From: Geminicoccaceae bacterium | Lineage (GTDB): Bacteria; Pseudomonadota; Alphaproteobacteria; Geminicoccales; Geminicoccaceae | Reading direction: 5' to 3' | DNA: 64,000 bases | Assembly (NCBI GenBank): GCA_020638465.1 | Contig: JACKIM010000001.1 | Span: 1,868,501 to 1,932,500, forward strand | In this document: positions 36,773 to 44,308 of the stretch, piece after piece | How positions within the stretch are numbered: position 1 is the first letter of the stretch | Layout of the letters: each line of letters opens with the position of its first letter | Position numbers and translations under genes: made by a program | Notes under the pieces: generated by a model | What the model was told of the DNA's origin: nothing | What the model saw: only the letters and a program-made list of their open reading frames with translations | The model's database searches: none

Positions 36773-37018
36773 CTAGCCTTCGGCCAGAACCTTTATGCAG
36801 TTGGAGCCCATCAGCATTTTAAGAATTTCGCCCGATATGCCGTGAGCCCGCGCACGAGAGATCGGTACCAGCAGGTACTGGTCATGTGCGCTCTCGTCGC
36901 CGACAGCCAGACGCTCTGCCCGGTAGTCTCCGGCTGGAAGACTGACTGCCATTCCGTTGACATCGGCGATGACGCTCCGGGTAATTCTCACAAGCGAGTG
37001 GGATTCAAGAGGGGGCAT
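36773..37018 (-). CDS. Small hypothetical protein (81 residues), tentative
   Basis: Antisense to the general direction, in the 532-base gap between iolE and lpxB. The sequence reads as a plausible small soluble protein (VIADVNGMAVSLPAGDYRAERLAV, GDESAHDQYLLVPISR), not as a shadow of a gene on the other strand, since none lies there. AGGATGAAATGA precedes the ATG at a usable distance, and the upstream DNA is A+T-rich. No family is recognised. The rest of the gap (36627-36772 and 37019-37158) holds no other recognisable feature. Confidence 0.4.
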   Translation of the reverse strand: MPPLESHSLVRITRSVIADVNGMAVSLPAGDYRAERLAVGDESAHDQYLLVPISRARAHGISGEILKMLMGSNCIKVLAEG

Positions 37019-37158
37019 TCATTTCATCCTGTTGTTTTTATCCAGCAACTTACAATAGAATATCACACCAAAAAAGAATCGCCTAATCAGATATACAGGC
37101 GGTGGCGCGCCAATCTGGCTGCTTTGTTGAAATTCGATAAATTGCAAATGTTTACGCG

Positions 37159-38301
37159 ATGAGCGAGGTGATCCGTCTAGCGCTGGTTGCCGGTGAGGCG
37201 TCCGGTGACTACCTGGGCGGCGAATTCGCCCGATCGGTGATCGAGCAGGCGCCAATGGGAGTCGAGATTCGCGGCGTGGCCGGGCCGGAGATGATCGCCG
37301 CTGGTGTCGATCCGATCTTCACCATTGACGAACTCGGCGTCATGGGCTTCGGCGACGTCATCATGGCGCTGCCTCGTCTCATCGGTTGTTTCAATCGTCT
37401 TGCGGCTGTTCTCGAAGTGTGGCGGCCGCATGCGTTGGTGACGATCGACAATCAGGAATTTTCCCTTCGTTTGCATGAGCGACTGGCTGGCACGGAGTGT
37501 CGTCACATCCACTATGTCGCGCCGCAAGCCTGGGCATGGCGGCCGTGGCGGGCCCGGCGGCTGGCTCGGTCGGTGGACCGGCTGCTGACGCTGTTTCCCT
37601 TCGAACCGGCGTTTTTCGAGCCCCATGGCCTTGCCTGTGACCATGTCGGCCATCCGGCCGTCGACCGCGCCTGTGCCATGATCCCGGTCCTGCGCGGACC
37701 TGCGGAGCCGTCGCCGGAGCGGCTGTGCCTGATGCCCGGCAGCCGGACTGCCGAAATCCGCCGTCATCTTCCGCTGATGCTCGAAGCCGCTCGCTCCTTG
37801 AGACGGAAGGTGGTGGCGCTGGAGGTTGTCCTTCCCGTCGTGCCGACGATGCGCAACGTTGTCTCATCGCTGCTTTCGGGAAGCGATCTGGATTGCAGAA
37901 TTCTCGATAGCGATGACAGACGTTGGGAAATCTTCGCGAATTCGCGTGTTGCCGTGGCCTGTCTGGGGACGGCAACGCTTGAATTGGCGTTAAGTGGTTG
38001 TCCAATGGTGGCGATCTATCGCACTGATGCGCTTTCTGCGATGATTGCCAGGCACCTTGTCCGCACTCCATATCTGTCCCTTCCAAATATCCTTCTCGAT
38101 ATGCCGATTGTTCCTGAAATGGTGCAGGACGGGCTGGATTGTGAAACCCTGCAGCGTACACTCGATTTACTGTGGTTCGATGATCACGCACGTGGTCGAC
38201 AGATCGGGAATTTCGCAAGATTGCGCTCAATCATGCAACCGCCCCACGGGCAGACAGCCGCGCGGACCGCTGCCCATGCGGTACTGAAGGAGATCGTCTG
38301 A
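37159..38301 (+). CDS. lpxB: Lipid-A-disaccharide synthase
   Basis: The 380-residue GT19 enzyme condenses UDP-2,3-diacylglucosamine and lipid X. It has LALVAGEASGDYLGGEF at the N-terminus, ELGVMGFGDVIMALPRL, HYVAPQAWAWRPWRARRLARSVDRLLTLFPFEPAFFE and GTATLELALSGCPMVAIYR. Its presence shows a lipid A-containing outer membrane. It is not next to lpxD-fabZ-lpxA here. No Shine-Dalgarno precedes ATG 37159; a GTG nine bases downstream is an alternative. Confidence 0.94.
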   Translation: MSEVIRLALVAGEASGDYLGGEFARSVIEQAPMGVEIRGVAGPEMIAAGVDPIFTIDELGVMGFGDVIMALPRLIGCFNRLAAVLEVWRPHALVTIDNQEFSLRLHERLAGTECRHIHYVAPQAWAWRPWRARRLARSVDRLLTLFPFEPAFFEPHGLACDHVGHPAVDRACAMIPVLRGPAEPSPERLCLMPGSRTAEIRRHLPLMLEAARSLRRKVVALEVVLPVVPTMRNVVSSLLSGSDLDCRILDSDDRRWEIFANSRVAVACLGTATLELALSGCPMVAIYRTDALSAMIARHLVRTPYLSLPNILLDMPIVPEMVQDGLDCETLQRTLDLLWFDDHARGRQIGNFARLRSIMQPPHGQTAARTAAHAVLKEIV

Positions 38302-38499
38302 AGCCTGCGCCAGAGCACGTGCCGATTACCAAACCCGGCGCCCAGGAACAGCGATCTTCTTGGTCAAATCCATGCACATGGGCCAACCGGGATCACGGAA
38401 CAGGAAATATGCCGTTCAGGCCATGGCCTCAGGTATTCTGGTCAATGGTCCGATCATGGCCTACATGAATTCATGTGGGGCTGGCCATGGGGACGAGAG

Positions 38500-40113
38500 A
38501 TGCGTTTTGGAATGATTTCGGTCGATGATGCGGCGGATGCCATTCTGGCGCATAGCCGGAAGCTCGAAGGCAGGCGCTTGGGCAAGGGCAAGCGACTTGT
38601 TCAGAGTGATATTGAAGCGCTCCGCGCTGCCGGGGTTTCCGAGATCATGGCCGTCGTCCTGGAACCGGGTGACATCCACGAGGACGAGGCCGCCACCCGC
38701 CTGACCCGGGCATTGCGCATATCAGGGATCGAGGCTCGTCCTGCGTTCGCGGGGCGGGTCAATCTCTTTGCCGTTCGGGCCGGAGTGCTGCAGGTCGATC
38801 CGTCGGTCATCGATGCCATCAATGCCGTGGATGAAAGTCTCACTTTGGCAACGATCGATAATTGGTCCGTTGTCGAACCCGGGCAGATGGTGGCAACGGT
38901 CAAGGTCATCCCCTTTTCAACAAGTACGCAGGTGCTGGAACAGGCGGTCGCGGCCGCAGGTGGTGGCAGCCGTGGTTCCGTCCTCGAAGTTCATGCCTTC
39001 CGAGGACTCGATGTAACACTGGTGCAGACCGTCCTGCCGGAGCTGGCCGACAAGGTGCTCGACAAGACGCGCCGGACCACGCAGGAGCGCATCGAGGCAA
39101 CCGGCGGTCGCTTGATTGACGAACGGCGCTGCGCACATGAGATCGATGCGCTGGCCGCGACCATCGCTGAAACATCAGGGGACCTGCTGGTGATTGCCGG
39201 TGCCTCCGCGATCACGGATCGCCGGGACGTCCTCCCGGCCGGGATCGAGGCGGCCGGTGGCCGGGTATGCCATTTTGGCATGCCGGTCGATCCGGGCAAT
39301 CTGCTGTTGTTGGCCGAGATTGGCGACAGGCCCGTACTGGGATTGCCGGGGTGCGCGCGTTCGCCGAAACTCAACGGCTTCGATTGGGTACTTCGCCGCG
39401 TGGCCGCCGGTATTGCCGTCACGTCGCACGATGTCATGGGCATGGGAGTAGGCGGTCTGCTCACCGAGATACCTACGCGGCCGCAGCCGCGCGCGGCCAG
39501 AGTACCGCCGAAATCGACCCGTCTGGCAGCAATCGTTCTGGCAGCCGGCCAGTCGCGGCGCATGGGGTCGCGCAACAAGCTCCTGATTGAGGTCGATGGT
39601 GTGCCGATGCTGCGTCATGCCGTCGACGCAGCTATTGGTGCAAGGTTCGATCCCGTGATCGTGGTGACGGGGCATGATCAGGTACTGATCGAGCATCTGC
39701 TGACGGCGCTGCCGGTGACGATCGTGCACAATCCGGACTATGCAGCCGGGCTGAGCACATCGCTCAAGGCAGGATTGGCAGCGCTACCGGCCAATATCGA
39801 CGGTGTACTTGTGGCTTTGGGGGATATGCCGCGGGTGAACGCGACGCTCGTCCAGCGGCTGGCGGCGGCGTTCGATCCGGTGGAGGGGCGCTCGATCATC
39901 GTGCCGACCTTCAATGGCAAACGCGGCAATCCCGTGTTGTGGGCAGGTGACATGATTCCTGCCATGCAGGGTGTGGAAGGCGATGCCGGTGCGAAGCACC
40001 TGATCGGCCAGTTCGAAGAGGCGGTACACGAGGTGGAGATGAATGACGCCGCGGTGCTGCTTGATATCGACACACCACAGGCTCTTGCAGCCCTTGCCGG
40101 AGAGACGTCTTGA
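38500..40113 (+). CDS. Fused molybdopterin-binding (MoeA-like) / molybdenum cofactor nucleotidyltransferase (MocA-like) protein
   Basis: A 537-residue two-domain protein. Residues 1-345 hold a MoaB/MoeA-type molybdopterin-binding domain (RFGMISVDDAADAILAHS start, VLEVHAFRGLDVTLVQTVLPELADKVLDKTRRTTQERIE, GDLLVIAGASAITDRRDVLPAGIEAAGG). From about residue 347 comes an NTP transferase of the MobA/MocA type with LAAIVLAAGQSRRMGSRNKLLIEVDGVPMLRHAVDAA and LVALGDMPRVNATLVQRL. MocA makes the cytosine dinucleotide needed by xanthine oxidase-family enzymes. ATG 38500 has GGGGACGAGAG upstream. Its stop overlaps the next ATG. Confidence 0.88.
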   Translation: MRFGMISVDDAADAILAHSRKLEGRRLGKGKRLVQSDIEALRAAGVSEIMAVVLEPGDIHEDEAATRLTRALRISGIEARPAFAGRVNLFAVRAGVLQVDPSVIDAINAVDESLTLATIDNWSVVEPGQMVATVKVIPFSTSTQVLEQAVAAAGGGSRGSVLEVHAFRGLDVTLVQTVLPELADKVLDKTRRTTQERIEATGGRLIDERRCAHEIDALAATIAETSGDLLVIAGASAITDRRDVLPAGIEAAGGRVCHFGMPVDPGNLLLLAEIGDRPVLGLPGCARSPKLNGFDWVLRRVAAGIAVTSHDVMGMGVGGLLTEIPTRPQPRAARVPPKSTRLAAIVLAAGQSRRMGSRNKLLIEVDGVPMLRHAVDAAIGARFDPVIVVTGHDQVLIEHLLTALPVTIVHNPDYAAGLSTSLKAGLAALPANIDGVLVALGDMPRVNATLVQRLAAAFDPVEGRSIIVPTFNGKRGNPVLWAGDMIPAMQGVEGDAGAKHLIGQFEEAVHEVEMNDAAVLLDIDTPQALAALAGETS

Positions 40114-41324
40114 TGCTTGCGCCCGGACGTGCCGTGCGCACGCATTTTCCCATCTTCTCGAATGTGGAAGAACCGTTCCACTATCTGGACAACGGAGCCA
40201 CCGGCCAGATCGTCGATGAGGCCGCTGATGCGCTCTTGTACTTCGAGACAGGCGCGCGAGCCAATGTCAAGCGGGGGGTCTATCCGCTTGCGGATGCCGC
40301 GACCAACGCCTTCGATGCTGCCCGAGACACGATGGCGCGCTACCTTGGTGCCGGTGCAGCCGACGAGGTGGTCTTCACCAGTGGTACGACGATGGCCATC
40401 AACATCGTTGCCCATGCGCTCGCCGAAGGGCTTGCGCCCGGTGACGAGATCCTGGTGAGCGGATTGGAACACCACAGCAATATCGTTCCCTGGCAACTCG
40501 TTGCCGGCCGGAGTGGGGCCGTGTTGTGCGTCATTCCGGTAACCGGGGAAGGGCGACTCGACCTCGATGCGCTGGACGTTCTCGTCAGTGAACGTACCCG
40601 CGTTGTCAGTGTTACTCATGTATCGAATGTTACGGGTGCGATAACGGATCTGACCCGTATCCGTGCGGCGGCACCGCATGCGACGATGGTCGTGGATGGC
40701 GCGCAGAGGGCACCGCACGGGTCGCTCGATGTCCAGTCGATCGGCTGTGATTTCTATGCGCTCTCGTCGCACAAGATGTTCGGGCCTACCGGTGCCGGAG
40801 TGCTTTGGGGGCGTGAGGCGTTGCTCGAACGACTGCCGCCGTTCCTCGGCGGTGGCGAGATGATCCGGCATGTGTCATTCGACGGGACCAGTTTTGCAGC
40901 CCCCCCTCATCGTTTCGAGGCTGGAACGCCGGCGATCGGACCCGTGCTCGGCATGGCTGCGGCCGCCCGGTGGATGATGCAGCAGGACTGGCAGGCCTGG
41001 GCCCTGCATGAAAAGCTGTTGACTGAACGCCTGCTGCGCGGGCTTGAAACGATCGACTGCATACGTGTCGTCGGGCCCGTTGGCCTGCAGGAACGGCTGG
41101 GCATCGTTGCCTTCGAGGTTGACGGCGTGCATGCCCATGACGTCTGTCAGGTACTTGGCAGCCGTGGCGTTTGTCTGCGCGGCGGCCATCATTGCGCACA
41201 ACCGCTGATGGACGTCCTTGATCTTGCTGCCACGGCCAGGGCCAGTCTGGCGCCTTACAATGATAGCGATGACGTCGATGCCCTGCTTGAGGGACTGTCC
41301 GAGGTCATCAGGAGGCTTCGATGA
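40113..41324 (+). CDS. SufS-like cysteine desulfurase (class V aminotransferase)
   Basis: A 403-residue type II cysteine desulfurase-like enzyme. It has YLDNGATGQIVDEAADAL, the N-V-R-G-like motif (NVKRGVYPLADAAT), VSGLEHHSNIVPWQ, the PLP Lys in YALSSHKMFGPTGAGVLWG, and the active-site Cys in VCLRGGHHCAQPLM. It starts in TGATG overlap with the fused molybdopterin gene and ends in ATGA overlap with a SufU-like gene. The tight coupling suggests it supplies sulfur either to a SufU-type partner or to the molybdenum cofactor, as NifS-type proteins do for xanthine dehydrogenase. This choice is inference. Confidence 0.87.
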   Translation: MLAPGRAVRTHFPIFSNVEEPFHYLDNGATGQIVDEAADALLYFETGARANVKRGVYPLADAATNAFDAARDTMARYLGAGAADEVVFTSGTTMAINIVAHALAEGLAPGDEILVSGLEHHSNIVPWQLVAGRSGAVLCVIPVTGEGRLDLDALDVLVSERTRVVSVTHVSNVTGAITDLTRIRAAAPHATMVVDGAQRAPHGSLDVQSIGCDFYALSSHKMFGPTGAGVLWGREALLERLPPFLGGGEMIRHVSFDGTSFAAPPHRFEAGTPAIGPVLGMAAAARWMMQQDWQAWALHEKLLTERLLRGLETIDCIRVVGPVGLQERLGIVAFEVDGVHAHDVCQVLGSRGVCLRGGHHCAQPLMDVLDLAATARASLAPYNDSDDVDALLEGLSEVIRRLR

Positions 41325-41749
41325 GCGACGATCTCTATCAGGAAGCGTTGGTGGCGCTGGCGAAAAGCGGAGCCGGGGCCGGACGTCTCGATTCGCCCGA
41401 CGGAACGGCCACGGCCGACAATCCGCTGTGCGGTGATCGGGTGTCGGTCGATGTGAAGCTTGACGGTGACCGCATTGATTCTCTGGCGCACAAGACCCGA
41501 GGCTGCCTGTTGACTCGTGCTGCCGCATCGCTGGTGGCAGAAGCGACTGGGCAGGTGACAGTGGAAGCCGCAAGCCGCTGGCATGCTGCCGCGGCCGCCT
41601 GGTTGCGTGGCGAGGGGGAACTTCCCGCGGGGCTCGAACACCTGGAGGCGATGGCCCCCGTGCGTGCGGTGAAAAGCCGGCATGACTGTGTGCTCATTGC
41701 CTTTGAGGCCCTGCACGACGCACTTGCGGCAGCGGCAGCGCGTGACTGA
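41321..41749 (+). CDS. SufU/IscU-like iron-sulfur assembly protein
   Basis: A 142-residue NifU_N-fold protein. Zinc/cluster ligand positions are visible: NPLCGDRVSV (Cys and Asp), HKTRGCLLTRAAASLVAEA (Cys) and SRHDCVLIAFEAL (Cys). In Bacillus-type systems SufU is the sulfur acceptor of SufS. Start ATG overlaps the desulfurase stop. No sufBCD genes are near, so this is a stand-alone sulfur relay pair. Confidence 0.83.
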   Translation: MSDDLYQEALVALAKSGAGAGRLDSPDGTATADNPLCGDRVSVDVKLDGDRIDSLAHKTRGCLLTRAAASLVAEATGQVTVEAASRWHAAAAAWLRGEGELPAGLEHLEAMAPVRAVKSRHDCVLIAFEALHDALAAAAARD

Positions 41750-41786
41750 ACGGTCATCGGCATAGTCACATCCATGGGCAAGGTTC

Positions 41787-42653
41787 CTACTTCAGGATAT
41801 TCTCGATACGGCGATTCAGCTCCTGCAATTCCTCGGGCGTCGGAGCCGAGACAATGAAGCGCAGGTCGATGCGGCGATTGCGTTCATGTGCGATATCGCT
41901 GTCACCGGCGGCAACCGGTCGACGGGCTTCATAGCCGGCCACGCCGAGCAAGGCTTCATCTCGCTGGTTGCGCAGGCTGTCGAGCCCGTTTTCGATTGCG
42001 ATGAGAGCCTTGAATGTGTTGACACCGCGAGCCGCCGACAAGCTCCAGTTGTCTTCGTAAGGGGCACGATTGAGCGGTACACTGTCCGTATGCCCTTCGA
42101 CGAGCACGGTCTCCAGAATGGGCTGAATGTCACCGCCGCAGGCCTCTCTCATGATGTCGGCAGCCAGGGCATAGCAGGGGAGCCGCCTTCGCAGGACATG
42201 TGCCAGGACGGTCAGGGCTTCGGTGCCGCGCTCCGTGAGGCGTGCCGAGCCCGACGGGAACAGAAGGTCGACAGGGAGGCGGAGGATACCCAAGGCGGGA
42301 TCAACGGCCACGTCAATGTTCCGTGCGGCCAGGTCGCCCTGAAGTTCGCGAAGCAGGTTGGCGCGCAGGGCGTCCTTGTCGACCAGACGGGTGGTCAAAG
42401 AGCGCAGCATGTCGCGCTGGTCGATCAACTGGTCGCGTTCCTGTTCGAGCCGGTCATGGTCGCGGGCGATGCGGTCGCGTTCCTGCCGGAGTTCGTTGAG
42501 CGTATGCTGCGCCGTCTGTTCGGCTTGGCGATAGTTGAGACCGAAGGCCATGAGGATGATGATGAACAGGAAGACAAGGCCGAGCATCAGATCGGTGAAC
42601 GAGATGAAGCTGCTTTCTTCGGCTGCTTCGTGGTCCGGCACCGGACCTCTCAT
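41787..42653 (-). CDS. zorB: ZorB/MotB-like OmpA-domain stator protein
   Basis: A 288-residue inner-membrane protein with one N-terminal helix (about residues 18-40) in the block FISFTDLMLGLVFLFIIILMAFG. Asp 21 sits where MotB and ZorB carry the proton-conducting Asp. A coiled coil follows (about 42-95), then an OmpA/MotB peptidoglycan-binding domain with LVEGHTDSVPLNRAPYEDNWSLSAARG and HERNRRIDLRFI. Its partner is encoded four bases upstream. The DLM-GL-F-F pattern is like ZorB of Zorya phage defence rather than flagellar MotB. No zorC/D/E-type gene adjoins. Confidence 0.75.
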   Translation of the reverse strand: MRGPVPDHEAAEESSFISFTDLMLGLVFLFIIILMAFGLNYRQAEQTAQHTLNELRQERDRIARDHDRLEQERDQLIDQRDMLRSLTTRLVDKDALRANLLRELQGDLAARNIDVAVDPALGILRLPVDLLFPSGSARLTERGTEALTVLAHVLRRRLPCYALAADIMREACGGDIQPILETVLVEGHTDSVPLNRAPYEDNWSLSAARGVNTFKALIAIENGLDSLRNQRDEALLGVAGYEARRPVAAGDSDIAHERNRRIDLRFIVSAPTPEELQELNRRIENILK

Positions 42654-42656
42654 CGT

Positions 42657-43979
42657 TCAGCGTTCCTCGTCGAGGGTTGCGGTTGCCTCGCGCAGGGCCT
42701 TGCGGGTGGCGCGCAACTCGCCATCGAGTGTCCCCAGGGCTCTACGTAGTGCTCCACTGCCGGTTGCCTCATGTTCGAGCAGGGCATTGAGCGAGTTCCG
42801 CGAGTCGCGGATGCGGTCGTGGGTCTGCTGTAGCAGGTCGATCATCTCGCCATGCCGCCTGCGCATCGAGCGACTGCCCTGCAGGCGATCGATGCCATCG
42901 CCGAGCAATTCCGCAATCCAGGCGAGACGGTGATCAAGCAACCGGCGCAGCTCCTTCGAGCGTGAATCGGGCGGCAGCGGATCGGCTACGGACGAAGGAG
43001 TATGGGCCGTCGATACCGGTTCGACTTGGTGTTGTTCCTGATTCGGTGAATTTCCGGCAGCAGGGATCGGAGACGATCCGGCCGAGGGACCAGGCAAGGC
43101 AGCAAGGTCCGGCAGCGTCTGCGACCATGTCTCCAGATTTCCGGCCGCCTGCCGGACCGCCTGACGCAGGCGCTCGATCGGCTGATCGAGTTGTTCGGCG
43201 AGTCGTTCCTCGACGGTCTGGGGCACCCGGATGAAAACCGATTGGCTCAACCGTCGGATCTGCTGGTTGGCCTGTCTCATTTCAGCCAGTTGCGCGGCGA
43301 GCAGACTTTCGGTGGTCACGGGCCGCATGCGTGCTTCGAGCAGGGCGCACAGGCGCTGCATACGCCGTTGCAATTGGTAGAGTCCTGCCTTCTCGCGCCA
43401 GGAGAAGACCAGGGAGGCGCCGAGGCCGGTGATCGAGGTGGCAAACTTGAATGTTGCGGCCTCAAGAAGATCTCCCAGGGCGGATTGGGCCTCGGCGACA
43501 TTCCGTGCTGCCACGCCGGCACTGGCAAAATGCAGGGCCGCCACAAGTCCCAGGAAGCTGAACAGCAGGCCGGCGCTGACCAGAAAGTTGGGGATCGAGC
43601 CATAGAAGCGCAGATTGATGCCTGCGGCGGCGATCAGTCCTTCGTTGAATGCTTCCTTGGGACGCCGGGTATATCCGATGGCCTCCTCGTTGCCCGACGC
43701 GGAGTTCAGTGTGGCGGCATAGCTGCGCCAGGTCTCGCCTATCACCGGGTTTTCGGCGAGTTTCTGGAAGATGACGGGAAAGCGGTTCTTGAAAGCCGTC
43801 TGGCCGTCAACCTCGCTGATCGTGCCGATCGCGCCGTCGAGGGCATGACTGAGTGCCGCTGCCCTGCGGCTGAAGCTCATCCACAGGAGCAGGGCCGCGA
43901 TCACGATTGTGGCCGACAGCAGCCATGGCATCCATTCGGCAGCCGCGAATGTGAAGATCGTGTTCATGAGCCCAGACAA
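42657..43979 (-). CDS. zorA: ZorA/MotA-like stator protein
   Basis: A 440-residue protein. The N-terminal helix is at about residues 16-36, and two central helices follow in IPNFLVSAGLLFSFLGLVAALHFASAGVA and ATFKFATSITGLGASLVFSWREKAG, matching the MotA/TolQ/ExbB core as seen in ZorA. The last 240 residues form a long cytoplasmic helical tail with a Pro/Ser-rich hinge (about 295-330). TTG 43979 has GGAG six bases upstream; ATG 43967 in frame is the alternative. With the downstream OmpA-domain gene it should build an ion-driven motor complex. Confidence 0.75.
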   Translation of the reverse strand: MSGLMNTIFTFAAAEWMPWLLSATIVIAALLLWMSFSRRAAALSHALDGAIGTISEVDGQTAFKNRFPVIFQKLAENPVIGETWRSYAATLNSASGNEEAIGYTRRPKEAFNEGLIAAAGINLRFYGSIPNFLVSAGLLFSFLGLVAALHFASAGVAARNVAEAQSALGDLLEAATFKFATSITGLGASLVFSWREKAGLYQLQRRMQRLCALLEARMRPVTTESLLAAQLAEMRQANQQIRRLSQSVFIRVPQTVEERLAEQLDQPIERLRQAVRQAAGNLETWSQTLPDLAALPGPSAGSSPIPAAGNSPNQEQHQVEPVSTAHTPSSVADPLPPDSRSKELRRLLDHRLAWIAELLGDGIDRLQGSRSMRRRHGEMIDLLQQTHDRIRDSRNSLNALLEHEATGSGALRRALGTLDGELRATRKALREATATLDEER

Positions 43980-44308
43980 ACGCGACTCCGTCCTTGCTGT
44001 CCGCGACCGGTGAATGTTCTGTCGGTGTCCGCGATCCTAGTTGTAAAATATAAATTGGGCATCCCATTAAGCCACCAAATGGTTGATTTTTCGATAACAA
44101 CTCTTCGATTGCAGGACGTGAGGTTGAAAAGATCTGGTTGGTTTCACCCGGAGCTTGTATGTTGCCAACATCCTGCCTATCATGCCCTTTGCAGCATCAC
44201 ACATGCAAAAATTATGGATTGTTGTTCATCGAGACCGGATATTCACGGAGCGAGGGACACGGGCCCATTCGTGAAGACGTTTGGCACGAGCGGCCAACGT
44301 GAGGTTTC
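43980..44308. other. 329-base divergent intergenic region, A+T-rich
   Basis: Lies between the stator operon (left) and the DSF response-regulator gene (right), so it contains the promoters of both. The part around 44040-44100 is A+T-rich. I see no confident -35/-10 pair, no RNA gene and no clear inverted repeat. Confidence 0.45.
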
